Shown here one piece after another: positions 28,829 through 36,999 of a stretch of 64,000 nt of DNA (positions within the stretch are counted from its first letter, which is position 1; each line of letters starts with the position of its first letter). A model generated the notes under the pieces. The model had not been told where the DNA came from. It ran no database searches and was given only the letters and a program-made list of their open reading frames with translations. Source of the stretch: JBKQVT01 sp963804825 (GTDB lineage Bacteria; Planctomycetota; Planctomycetia; Pirellulales; Thermoguttaceae); NCBI GenBank assembly GCA_963804825.1, contig CAWDRV010000001.1:372001-436000 (forward strand), read 5' to 3'. Both the position numbers and the translations under genes were made by a program.

Positions 28829-29524
28829 TCAGGCGGTGCGAAACGATTCGTCGTCGGAGGGCTGGCAGACAATCGCGCCGTGTTGCAGCCGCAGGGTCCG
28901 CTTCGCCCGTTCGGCCGCCCGGGGATCGTGCGTCACCATGACAATGGTGCGTCCCTCCCGGTGGAATTCCCCGAGGAAACCGATGATCTGTTGGCTTGTC
29001 TCCGGGTCCAAATTGCCGGTGGGCTCGTCGGCCAGAATGACCGCGGGATCGTTGGCCAGCATCCGGGCCAGGGCCACGCGCTGCTGCTGGCCGACGCTCA
29101 ACTCGCCGGGTTTGTGGTCGAGCCGGTCGGCCAGCCCGACGCGCTCCAAGAGGGCCGTGGCGCGGTCCTTCTGCGCCTTTTCGTCCACCTTCGCCAGGAA
29201 AAGGGGAACCTGCACGTTTTCCAGCGCGGAGAGGTAGGGCACCAGATTGAACGTTTGGAAGACGAATCCGACCTTGTCCCTTCGCATCCGTGCCCGGTCG
29301 GCGGGGCTTAGGTCGTAAACCGACTTGGCTTCGAACAGGACGCGGCCCTCGGAGGGCGAGAGCATGCCGCCCAGCATCAACAAGAGCGTGCTCTTGCCGC
29401 TGCCGCTGGGACCGACGACGGAGACGAAATCGCCTGCTGGAATATGAAGCGTCGCGCCGTCCAGTGCCTTGACCAACCGGCCGCGATGGTGGTACGCCTT
29501 GCTGACGTTTTCCATTTTCAACAT
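28829..29524 (-). CDS. ABC transporter ATP-binding protein (MacB/LolD type)
   Basis: This 231-residue ATPase contains Walker A VGPSGSGKSTLLLMLGG, Q-loop FVFQTFNLVPYLSALENV, signature LSVGQQQRVALARMLAND, Walker B VILADEPTGNLD and the switch His in MVTHDPRAAERAKR. The TFNLVPYLSALENVQVPL stretch is typical of the MacB/LolD/FtsE group, which drives FtsX-like permeases without transporting through the membrane. Its start lies 3 bp after the stop of the permease gene, with which it must form one transporter. It is the last gene of a three-gene unit beginning with the thioredoxin-like gene. Confidence 0.93.
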   Translation of the reverse strand: MLKMENVSKAYHHRGRLVKALDGATLHIPAGDFVSVVGPSGSGKSTLLLMLGGMLSPSEGRVLFEAKSVYDLSPADRARMRRDKVGFVFQTFNLVPYLSALENVQVPLFLAKVDEKAQKDRATALLERVGLADRLDHKPGELSVGQQQRVALARMLANDPAVILADEPTGNLDPETSQQIIGFLGEFHREGRTIVMVTHDPRAAERAKRTLRLQHGAIVCQPSDDESFRTA

Positions 29525-29527
29525 CGT

Positions 29528-30739
29528 TCAGACCTCCTGGAAGGTGGCGCAAGGGTCGAGCCGGGCGGCGCGGCGGGCGGGGAAGTAGCTCGCGACCAGG
29601 GTGAGGCCGATGGAAATGCCAATCGCCGCAATCGACAACTCCCACATCGGCCACACCCGTATGCCGGCCAACTGGGGGCCTAGCACGAAGGCGAAAATCG
29701 AGCCGAGCACGTAGCCGCCGATCCCGCCGGCCACGCCGAGCAGCAGGGCTTTCAGCAGAAACACTTTCAAGACCAGCCGCGAGTCGGCCCCGAGCGCCAT
29801 GAGCGTGCCGATTTCCCGCCGCCGCTCGAAGACGTTGGCGTACATGTAGTTGGCGATGCTCGATCCGCCGACGAAAACGATAATCACCAGGAACATCAGC
29901 GACAGGTTCGACATCATCGTGTTGATTCTGATCTGCGACTGGGCGGTTTGCACGACGGTAACCACCTTGGCGTCGGGCAGCAAACGATTGACGTTGCCCA
30001 CCAAATCCGCGGCAATCTCGTGGCAGCAGCCGATGATTTCGATGACGTTGATGACGTGCCCCTTTTTGGTCAAGTCCTGCACGGTGTGCAGGTGGGCGAA
30101 GATGCGGGAATCATCCACCGTGCCGGTCTGCGGCAACACGGCCGTCACCGTGAACTTCTTGCCGAGCAGTTCGAGCGCATCGGCATCCTTCAGGCCGAGC
30201 GTGGCGGCCACGTCGGCCCCCACGAGGACTTCGTTGTCCGCAAGCGTCTTGATGACTTTCTTGCGGGAAAACGTTCTCTTGTCCTCCGATTCCATCATGC
30301 CAACCCCGTTGCCGCAGCCGACGGGATGCGAGAATATTCCCGCACCGCCCCAGGACTTTTTCGCCTGAAACTCATTGAGCGGCAAGATGCCCGTGAGGTG
30401 AAAGTTCTTGCCCTGGAGTTGAACGGGCACCGACAGCTTGGGCGAGATGTTGTCGAGTCCCTGGATGTCCGACATCCTCAGCAGGTTGACGTAATCCTCG
30501 GGAATCGTGTCGCTTTGCAGGTCGGCATTGTAGTAGTCCTGCAAGGTGGCCGACTTGGGCAGCACCAGGACGTTGGCCCCCAGGGAATCCATCTCCTGCT
30601 CCACGGCTCCCTCGGAGTAGTGGGTGATGTTCTTGATCGACACGATCACCGTGATTCCCAGCAGGATGGCCAGGAAACTGGTGAGCAGTTGGCTCTTGCG
30701 CTCGAAGATTTCGCGCAAGACGAGGGTTCGCAATCGCAT
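29528..30739 (-). CDS. FtsX/MacB-like ABC permease
   Basis: The start is ATG 30739 (GAGG upstream). The longer open frame up to 30886 is only translation of the foldback repeat. 403 residues: an N-terminal helix LLTSFLAILLGITVIVSI, a large extracytoplasmic MacB_PCD-like part (about 40-270; GANVLVLPKSATLQDYYN, VLVGADVAATLGLKDADAL), then three helices (LSLMFLVIIVFVGGSSIANY, ALLLGVAGGIGGYVLGSIFA, LSIAAIGISIGLTLVASYFP). It ends with PARRAARLDPCATFQEV, the coupling motif of FtsX permeases. FERRREIGTLMALGAD is also diagnostic. Such transporters move lipoproteins, peptides or metals, or act mechanically. Here the setting is an arsenic locus. Confidence 0.9.
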   Translation of the reverse strand: MRLRTLVLREIFERKSQLLTSFLAILLGITVIVSIKNITHYSEGAVEQEMDSLGANVLVLPKSATLQDYYNADLQSDTIPEDYVNLLRMSDIQGLDNISPKLSVPVQLQGKNFHLTGILPLNEFQAKKSWGGAGIFSHPVGCGNGVGMMESEDKRTFSRKKVIKTLADNEVLVGADVAATLGLKDADALELLGKKFTVTAVLPQTGTVDDSRIFAHLHTVQDLTKKGHVINVIEIIGCCHEIAADLVGNVNRLLPDAKVVTVVQTAQSQIRINTMMSNLSLMFLVIIVFVGGSSIANYMYANVFERRREIGTLMALGADSRLVLKVFLLKALLLGVAGGIGGYVLGSIFAFVLGPQLAGIRVWPMWELSIAAIGISIGLTLVASYFPARRAARLDPCATFQEV

Positions 30740-30749
30740 GGTTCTGGCC

Positions 30750-30856
30750 TCCTCAATGAGCTTGCGGGATTCCGGGAAAAAGGGGACAGTCCCCATTTGC
30801 CGGAACGGCCCGAAGGGTGCTTCGCACAAATGGGGACTGTCCCCTTTTTCCCTCCG
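30750..30856. repeat. 107-bp foldback repeat, copy B
   Basis: Perfectly identical, in inverted orientation, to 42790-42896. The core (AAAAAGGGGACAGTCCCC ... GGGGACTGTCCCCTTTTT, 30777-30849) is a palindrome within a palindrome. One shared flank reads CCTCAATGAGCTTGCGGGAT. It sits between the thioredoxin-like gene and the permease gene, inside a presumed operon. Confidence 0.95.
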
Positions 30857-30867
30857 TGCAAGTTCAT

Positions 30868-31680
30868 CTAATGATGACAACTGCATCCGGGGCCGCAGCC
30901 ACCCGATTGCGCTGCCTTGAGCTTGGCGACCAATTCGTCCTTGGTGACTTCGTCGGAGTAGCTGCCGATGACGGCGGCCGGCGGGGCCATCAGCACCGTC
31001 GTCGGGGTGACCGATTGCGGATCGACCTGAATGTCCTTAAGGAACGCGGCCTCGGCCGCGTCGCCGAGGTTCATGACGACGACCTTGGTGGTCTTCGCAT
31101 ATTGCGCATCGGCGGTGAAGTCTTGCACGTTCTTGGGCAGCGCCACCGCTTGGCCCTTCGCAAGCGGTTTCCGGACGCACAGAAGCACGAGCTTGTTGTC
31201 TTGAAGGGCTTTCATGCACTCGGCCGTGCAGGGGCTGACAAACGCTTCCCGAAGCTGCTTTTCGTCGAACTGCGTCGGAAGCGCCTTGGTGACGGCGCCG
31301 TTGGGGGCGATGGCCAAGACCAGCGGCATCGGCGAGCGGCTGACGCCGTAGCGGGCCACGATCCGCGCTTCCGCAGCGTCGGCGACTTGAATTTCCACGC
31401 TGGCGGCCTTGTCGGCCATTTTCGCCATCGCCGCCTGGAACACCGCCCGCATGACGCGGCTCTCGTGCGTATCCTCGCGCCAGAAGAAGATGAATAGATA
31501 TTTGTTGTCCTTGGCGGCCTGCTGGAGTGCCGCGGTGCCGGGGCTGGCAGCCGGTTTGGCGGCCGGTTTGCCGGCCGGTTCCGCGGCGGCTGCGATCATG
31601 AGCGCCCAGAGGCCGAGCAGTCCGGCCCCGAAAACCATCACTACGAAAAACCGCGTGACCTTCACTGTTTTTCTCGACAT
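30868..31680 (-). CDS. Thioredoxin-like exported protein with C-terminal Cys/His cluster
   Basis: 270 residues starting at 31680 behind AAGGAG. A membrane anchor or signal (FFVVMVFGAGLLGLWALMIA) is followed by an Ala/Pro/Lys linker. Residues about 55-130 resemble a thioredoxin fold (YLFIFFWREDTHESRVMRAV, EARIVARYGVSRSPMPLVLA) but with no CxxC: the active-site position reads WREDTHE. A second similar unit follows (KLVLLCVRKPLA, VTPTTVLMAPPAAVIGSYSD). The extreme C-terminus GGCGPGCSCHH has three Cys and two His, a plausible metal- or metalloid-binding tail. It is the first gene of a unit with the FtsX-like permease and ATPase, and ArsR-type palindromes lie 39-84 bp before its start. Role inferred: periplasmic partner of the transporter. 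Confidence 0.75.
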   Translation of the reverse strand: MSRKTVKVTRFFVVMVFGAGLLGLWALMIAAAAEPAGKPAAKPAASPGTAALQQAAKDNKYLFIFFWREDTHESRVMRAVFQAAMAKMADKAASVEIQVADAAEARIVARYGVSRSPMPLVLAIAPNGAVTKALPTQFDEKQLREAFVSPCTAECMKALQDNKLVLLCVRKPLAKGQAVALPKNVQDFTADAQYAKTTKVVVMNLGDAAEAAFLKDIQVDPQSVTPTTVLMAPPAAVIGSYSDEVTKDELVAKLKAAQSGGCGPGCSCHH

Positions 31681-31718
31681 TCTCGTTCTCCTTCGGTCTG
31701 GGATTAGGGGAGCGTCCT

Positions 31719-31764
31719 ATATTCGTGAAGCCATATATAACAGATATTCGCTTGGGCGTATATA
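31719..31764 (-). promoter_or_regulatory. Putative ArsR operator pair before the thioredoxin-like/ABC genes
   Basis: At 31744-31763 the sequence ATATTCGC-TTGG-GCGTATAT matches the palindrome found before arsM and arsR. A weaker second copy, ATATTCGT-GAAG-CCATATAT, lies at 31719-31738. Centres are 25 bp apart. The pair lies upstream of the thioredoxin-like gene (start 31680) and downstream of the acr3 stop, so it would control a separate transcript. Confidence 0.7.
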
Positions 31765-31831
31765 GAGGTTTGGCAAAATCTCCGGATTGGCAGGATTGGG
31801 GGGAGTCGGGGGGGGCCACGGGGGTCTTGAT

Positions 31832-32932
31832 TTATTGTCGAATGAGCCGCGCGGAAAAGTACCGTTTGCGGAAAAACAGGGCGACGTGGACCAAGCCGAT
31901 CATCACCGGCACTTCGACCAGCGGACCGATGACCGCCGCGAAGGCCGCGCCATGCTGGATCGTAAACACGGCCACCGCCACGGCGATGGCCAACTCGAAG
32001 TTGTTGCTGGCGGCGGTGAAGGCCAAGGTGGCCGTCTTGGCGTAGTCCGCTCCCGCCAGTCGCCCCATGAAGAAACTCACCAGGAACATGACGACGAAGT
32101 AGATCAACAGCGGCACGGCAATCAGCAGGACGTCGAAGGGGATGCGAACGATCTGGTCGCCCTTGAGGCTGAACATCACGAGGATCGTGAAGAGCAACGC
32201 GACCAGCGTGATCGGACTGATCTTGGGGATGAACGACCGCTCGTACCAAGTCCGCCCCTTGGCCTTCAGCAACGCCGCACGGGTGAGCAAGCCCGCCAGG
32301 AACGGAATCCCCAGGTAGATGAAGACGCTTTGAGCAATTTGCCCCATGCTGACCTGGACGACCTTGCCCTCCAGGCCCAACAGCGGCGGCAGCCAGGTGA
32401 TGAAGACCCAGGCATAGACGCTGTAGAAGAACACCTGGAAGATGCTGTTCAGTGCGACTAAGCCGGCGGCATACTCCGTGTCGCCCTGGGCCAAGTCGTT
32501 CCACACGATGACCATGGCAATGCAGCGGGCCAGGCCGATCAGGATCAGGCCGGTCATGTACTGCATGAACTTGGGGTCATCGCCCAGGAAGGCCGGAAAC
32601 AGGAACCCCATGAAGCCGATGGCCAAAAGGAACATCAGGATCGGCCCAATGATCCAGTTCTGCACGAGCGACAGCCCCAGCACCTTCCAGTCGCGGAACA
32701 CGTCGCCCAACTCCTCGTATTTCACCTTTGCCAGCGGCGGGTACATCATCAGGATCAAGCCGATGGCAATGGGGATGTTCGTCGTCCCCACTTGGAAGCG
32801 GTCGATAAACGGCCCGATTCCGGGCACGTAGTGTCCTAGCCCGACCCCCACCGCCATCGCCAGGAAAATCCAGATCGTGAGGTAGCGATCCAGAAAGGAA
32901 AGCCGGCCGCTGGGCGCTGCGGCTTTGTTCAT
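31832..32932 (-). CDS. acr3: Arsenite efflux permease ACR3
   Basis: I take the second ATG (32932), since TTGGAG lies at ribosome-site distance before it; the first is 12 bp upstream. About 366 residues with ten membrane helices. The family signature in the fourth helix is present: LIGLARCIAMVIVWNDLA, with the Cys needed for arsenite transport, and later FTAASNNFELAIAVAVAVF with GPLVEVPVMIGLV. ACR3 proteins expel arsenite across the inner membrane using the proton gradient. The gene begins 14 bp after the arsC stop on the same strand, so arsC and acr3 are co-transcribed. Confidence 0.95.
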   Translation of the reverse strand: MNKAAAPSGRLSFLDRYLTIWIFLAMAVGVGLGHYVPGIGPFIDRFQVGTTNIPIAIGLILMMYPPLAKVKYEELGDVFRDWKVLGLSLVQNWIIGPILMFLLAIGFMGFLFPAFLGDDPKFMQYMTGLILIGLARCIAMVIVWNDLAQGDTEYAAGLVALNSIFQVFFYSVYAWVFITWLPPLLGLEGKVVQVSMGQIAQSVFIYLGIPFLAGLLTRAALLKAKGRTWYERSFIPKISPITLVALLFTILVMFSLKGDQIVRIPFDVLLIAVPLLIYFVVMFLVSFFMGRLAGADYAKTATLAFTAASNNFELAIAVAVAVFTIQHGAAFAAVIGPLVEVPVMIGLVHVALFFRKRYFSARLIRQ

Positions 32933-32946
32933 CGGGTACTCCAAAG

Positions 32947-33396
<450 letters not shown>

Positions 33397-33421
33397 TCGA
33401 TTCGCCCGTGGTTCTTGGAAA

Positions 33422-34312
33422 TCAAAGGGGCTTCACGGCAAAGACGCGGACACTGGCCGCATAGTCGTTCACGTTGTAGCGCCGCAGCAGATCGGCCAAT
33501 CGCTGATGGAGATCGGCGTCGCCGGACGGAGGAGACGAACAGCAGCCGCCCGGCGGAACAAGGGGCAACGTCGATTTCACGGCCGGAGAGCAACAACCCG
33601 ATTGATTCTCTACCTTGGCATACGCGTTCAGGTCGCTTCCCGTGTCCAGAACGTCCACCTGGCCGAACCCGGCGTCGATCAAGCAGCGGCGGTACTCCTC
33701 GACAAGGATGGCCCCGGCGATGCAGCCCACGTAGGCCGCGAGGTCGCCGGCGATCTCGGCGGGCAGCGGTTGCTTCAGGGCGATGTCGCTGACGGCCAGC
33801 CGCCCCCCGGGCTTCAGCACGCGCACGATCTCGCGGAAGACCGCTGGTTTGTCGGAGGCCAGGTTGATCACGCAGTTACTGATGACGCAATCCACCGAAG
33901 CGTCGGGCAACGGCAGCTTGTCGATCGTCGCTTGATGAAACTCGACGTTGCGGATCGGCTTGCCGCCGTCGGCTTTCGCGGCATTGCGGCGCGCCAGCTC
34001 GAGCATTTCCGGAGTCATGTCGATGCCGATGGCCTTGCCGCTTGGTCCCACGCGTTTGGCCGCCAGGAAGACGTCCAATCCCCCGCCGCAGCCGAGGTCC
34101 ACGACCGTCTCGCCGGGTTTGAGGCTGGCATAGGCCGTGGGATTGCCGCAGGAGAGGCCCATGTTCGCTTCGGCGGGGATGGACGCCAGTTGTTCCGGCG
34201 TGTACCCGAACGCTTCGGCCACGGCTCGCACGCCGGCGTGACTGGTCGATAAGCCGCTCTTGGCGACCGAGGCGTACTTCGATTGGACCGCTTGCTCGAT
34301 GGCATCCGACAT
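33422..34312 (-). CDS. arsM: Arsenite S-adenosylmethionine methyltransferase
   Basis: The start at 34312 has GAGG nine bases before it; an in-frame ATG three codons upstream (34321) is the alternative. Rossmann SAM-binding motif VVDLGCGGGLDVFLAAKRVG and GIDMTPEMLELAR are present. Three arsenic-binding cysteines can be placed: in MGLSCGNP (55), VISNCVINL (147) and AYVGCIAGA (197), with the 50-residue gap between the last two as in known ArsM. Two Cys pairs (SGCCSP, GGCCSSP) near the C-terminus are extra. It methylates arsenite to volatile or less toxic species. A separate ArsR-type palindrome lies 52-72 bp upstream. Confidence 0.93.
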   Translation of the reverse strand: MSDAIEQAVQSKYASVAKSGLSTSHAGVRAVAEAFGYTPEQLASIPAEANMGLSCGNPTAYASLKPGETVVDLGCGGGLDVFLAAKRVGPSGKAIGIDMTPEMLELARRNAAKADGGKPIRNVEFHQATIDKLPLPDASVDCVISNCVINLASDKPAVFREIVRVLKPGGRLAVSDIALKQPLPAEIAGDLAAYVGCIAGAILVEEYRRCLIDAGFGQVDVLDTGSDLNAYAKVENQSGCCSPAVKSTLPLVPPGGCCSSPPSGDADLHQRLADLLRRYNVNDYAASVRVFAVKPL

Positions 34313-34363
34313 CGTTTTCATCCTCGTGGGGAAGCAACGTTGTCAGGTTCGTGATAGATCATT

Positions 34364-34384
34364 ATATCCGCTTGTGCGAATCTA
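34364..34384 (-). promoter_or_regulatory. Putative ArsR operator before arsM
   Basis: ATATCCGC-TTGT-GCGAATCT, a near-palindrome aligning without gaps to those at 31744 and 34754. It lies between the arsR stop and the arsM start, so arsM-arsC-acr3 would have their own ArsR-controlled promoter. Confidence 0.7.
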
Positions 34385-34398
34385 GTGGATAAAAAATT

Positions 34399-34755
34399 TT
34401 AGTCGCGGCAACTCGAACGAATCCTGCCTTGAAGCCGCTGGTTGTCCCTGGCGAAAACACCCTCTTCCCGAAAATACTGTGCAAGGCACTCCAACAACAT
34501 CTTGTGGGACTTGCTGCGGGGCGACGCCAAGCGGTAGTGCATCCACAGACCTTCCTTCCTGGCCACCACCAAGGCGGCATTGCGAAGATACGCCAGATGC
34601 CGGGAGGCCGTCGGCTGCGGCACGTCCAGAACGGCCACAAGATGGCAGACGCACAGCTCCCCACCCTGGAGCAGATTCAGAATCCGCAACCGGGTCCGGT
34701 CCGAAAGCGCTCGGAAAATCCTTCTCGTCTGCGGCGGTGCGACTTTGGCATCCAT
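34399..34755 (-). CDS. arsR: ArsR-family arsenic-responsive repressor
   Basis: 118 residues, winged-helix ArsR/SmtB fold: IFRALSDRTRLRILNLL, the metalloid-binding helix GGELCVCHLVAVLDVPQPTA with Cys35 and Cys37 (the ELCVCDL-type arsenite site), recognition helix TASRHLAYLRNAALV and wing KEGLWMHYRLA. It represses ars genes until arsenite binds. It is the first gene of the locus. A palindrome overlaps its start codon, giving likely self-regulation and a very short or absent leader. C-terminal Cys in RSSCRD. Confidence 0.95.
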   Translation of the reverse strand: MDAKVAPPQTRRIFRALSDRTRLRILNLLQGGELCVCHLVAVLDVPQPTASRHLAYLRNAALVVARKEGLWMHYRLASPRSKSHKMLLECLAQYFREEGVFARDNQRLQGRIRSSCRD

Positions 34756-34774
34756 ATTTGCTTACGTGAATATA
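34754..34774 (-). promoter_or_regulatory. Putative ArsR operator overlapping the arsR start
   Basis: ATATTTGC-TTAC-GTGAATAT. Aligned with the two other sites the shared form is ATATtCGC-N4-GcGAATAT. It covers the arsR ATG (34753-34755 complement), so binding would block start of transcription. Confidence 0.65.
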
Positions 34775-34900
34775 CCGGCTGGCCCACGAATGGTCAATGG
34801 CCGTTTGCGCGAAAAATGGCCTGGAATCCAAAGAAGTCGCTTGTTCAGGGGACTCTGCCTACAGAGGACTCTGCGCCAAGCAACCCTGCAAGAGCGGCGC

Positions 34901-35512
34901 TCAACTCGTCGCCGGATTCATCCCGGCGCGGCGGAGCTTGTTCCGTGCGCGACTGAGAATGGGACCGATGCTGTTCTCCGGCATCCCGATCACCGAGCTG
35001 ATCTCCTGGTAGGTCTTGCCCTCCAGGTGGAACAGCCGGACCACCTGGGCCTCGGTGCCCTGCAATCCCCCCAACAGCCGTTGGACTTCCTCCTGGTCGC
35101 TCAGCCGCTGCTCCACGCTGGGGCGCGGATCGGCGACCGTCTGGGCGGCGTTTTCGCCGGCGACGCCGACAGCCAGAGCGACGGCGCCGTCGCCCAGCCG
35201 GGAGGTTGATTTCCGATGGAGAAGCTCGCGGACCACGATCCGACGGGCCACGACCGTCAGGTAGGTTGCCAGACTGCTCTGGCCGCGGAAATTCCGCAAC
35301 AGGGCATAGTCGCCCTTAATGACGGCCAGGAAGACCTCGGCACAAAGGTCGTCGCGATCCTGGGGGTCCAGGCGAATGCTGCGGGCCTGGGCCGTATGGT
35401 TGATGACGTGGACCACCAACCCTACGAAGCGATCGACGAAGTCCTCCCATGCGCGGGACTTCTTTTGGAGGCAACGTTCCAGTAGACTGCGATCGATCTC
35501 GGATAGACCCAC
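34901..35512 (-). CDS. RNA polymerase ECF-type sigma factor
   Basis: 203 residues. Region 2 is seen as LDPQDRDDLCAEVFLAVIKG, DYALLRNFRGQSSLATYLTV and VARRIVVREL. A variable linker follows. Region 4 is seen as LQGTEAQVVRLFHLEGKTYQ, EISSVIGMPENSIGPILSRA and RNKLRRAG, a helix-turn-helix recognising the -35 element. Planctomycetes have many such factors of their own subgroups. No anti-sigma gene is adjacent, so its control is not evident. Confidence 0.88.
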   Translation of the reverse strand: MGLSEIDRSLLERCLQKKSRAWEDFVDRFVGLVVHVINHTAQARSIRLDPQDRDDLCAEVFLAVIKGDYALLRNFRGQSSLATYLTVVARRIVVRELLHRKSTSRLGDGAVALAVGVAGENAAQTVADPRPSVEQRLSDQEEVQRLLGGLQGTEAQVVRLFHLEGKTYQEISSVIGMPENSIGPILSRARNKLRRAGMNPATS

Positions 35513-35738
35513 GCGATAATTCCCCTACAGCAAACGATTCTAAACTCAATTGGTGAAAGAAACAAGCCTGGAACCCGCCTGAAGGTGCCCGGGACACACC
35601 TTGCGGGGTTGACGTTTCAGGGGCATTTGGCTACGATTTTGGGTGGTTTGGTCGCTTCTCAGGCGACCGCAAGTGCTTTCATGGCAATGGTTTTGGAATC
35701 AACCACGCTGTCATGGCCGAAAAGGAAAGGCGTTAGAT

Positions 35739-36005
35739 ATGCCGCATGTGGTTTGCGCGCCTTGTTTTGGGTGTAAGTATATGGACTGTGCCCCGGTCTG
35801 CCCGGTCGAGGCCTTCCGCGAGGCCGAAAAGATGCTCTATATCGACCCGAACGTCTGCATCGACTGCGAAGCTTGCGTGCCGACGTGCCCGGTCCATGCC
35901 ATTTATCTCGACGAGAATGTGCCGTTGGAGTGGCGGAGTTTCATCGAGGAGAATGCCCGGCAGGCGCCGAAATTACCGATGGTCAATCGGAAGAAAGAGC
36001 GCTAG
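35739..36005 (+). CDS. 7Fe ferredoxin ([3Fe-4S][4Fe-4S])
   Basis: 88 residues from ATG 35739 with AAGGAAAGG upstream. First cluster: Cys9-x7-Cys17-x3-Cys21-Pro (CFGCKYMDCAPVCPVEAF). Second: CIDCEACVPTCPVHAI, four Cys in the CxxCxxCxxxCP order. The x7 spacing in the first motif is that of seven-iron ferredoxins of the Azotobacter FdI kind. A C-terminal tail of about 35 residues (VPLEWRSFIEENARQAPKLP) is also typical. Soluble electron carrier; partner unknown. Confidence 0.93.
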   Translation: MPHVVCAPCFGCKYMDCAPVCPVEAFREAEKMLYIDPNVCIDCEACVPTCPVHAIYLDENVPLEWRSFIEENARQAPKLPMVNRKKER

Positions 36006-36252
36006 ATTCCCGCGGTTCTAGCTTGGTTTCGGGTCCAATGTTGCCAAAAGTGTCGCCAGTCCCGACCGATTCCGCCCATCCGCCCGAGTCAACCTCGACG
36101 AGCGAGGCTAACCGGGCAGAGGCCGCACGGGTTGCTGGAAGGGCTCAAACCGCGCCGTGTTTGTGACCAAGCGGCAGACACGCCGACGCGGCGGCTATTC
36201 GTGTTCGGGCTCCGTTGCATGATGACGGACTCGCAGGCCGCGCAGGCCCCGT

Positions 36253-36951
36253 TCACAGCTTCTCCGGCGGCGTCTTCCAACCGAAGCGATACTTGAGAAA
36301 ACATCGCAAGTACGCCTTGCCGCTCCGCCATCGATGCAGCGTCACCTCGCCCACCCGAAGCCGGTAGGCGATGGGCACTTCCTTGCAACGCAGGTCCGCC
36401 AGGTGCGAACGAATGATGATCTCGGCGGGAAACGAGTAGTTGGTCTCCCAGTCGATGGCGTGGGCGGCCTGGCGGCGAAAACCGAACATCCCCGTGGTCA
36501 CGTCATGCGTGGAAATGCCGTACAGAACGCGGGTGATCCACGCGAAGACGCGGTTCGCCCAAAGGTTGGAAACCGGCATCGCCTTGCGAACCGCCCGCGT
36601 CCCAAGCCGATTGCCCGACACCAGGTCGAAGCCGTCCTTGCTAAGCAGATCGACGAATGGGGGGATCATGTCCATCGGGTAGGTGTTGTCGCAGTCCGCC
36701 GTAATGATATAGTCGCCGGTTGCCGCCAGGATCGCCGTGCGCAGGGCGATGCCGTGGCCGCGCGGCGGCTGCGAGAGCACCTGCACCCCCAGGCCCTTCG
36801 CCACGGCCGCCGTGGCGTCGCTGCTGCTGTTGACGATCAGAATCTCGGTTTCATAGCCGGCGGTGTGCCTGCGGATGTCGGCAACCACCAGCGGCAGCGA
36901 CTTCTCTTCGTTGAAGGTGGGCATCACGACGGAAACCTTGAGCGGCGGCAT
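36253..36951 (-). CDS. Family 2 glycosyltransferase (dolichyl-phosphate-mannose-synthase-like)
   Basis: 232 residues with the GT-A fold: VSVVMPTFNEEKSLPLVVAD, the nucleotide-sugar and metal motif TADCDNTYPMDM, LVSGNRLGTRAVRKAMP, and THDVTTGMFGFRRQA. No membrane anchor is seen, so it resembles soluble polyprenyl-phosphate sugar transferases. It is downstream of the FAD-dependent oxidoreductase gene (48 bp gap, same strand), and the pair likely serves surface-glycan or lipid-sugar synthesis. Confidence 0.88.
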   Translation of the reverse strand: MPPLKVSVVMPTFNEEKSLPLVVADIRRHTAGYETEILIVNSSSDATAAVAKGLGVQVLSQPPRGHGIALRTAILAATGDYIITADCDNTYPMDMIPPFVDLLSKDGFDLVSGNRLGTRAVRKAMPVSNLWANRVFAWITRVLYGISTHDVTTGMFGFRRQAAHAIDWETNYSFPAEIIIRSHLADLRCKEVPIAYRLRVGEVTLHRWRSGKAYLRCFLKYRFGWKTPPEKL

Positions 36952-36999
36952 GACTGCGATCCCCTTCCCTTCTCGTCTCCGCCAGTTTGGACCAGTGCG

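Noticed and set aside
31765..31831. G-rich stretch with a run of eight G behind acr3 as a G-quadruplex signal
   Set aside because: Possible, but the runs are irregular, prone to base errors, and no positional logic supports it.
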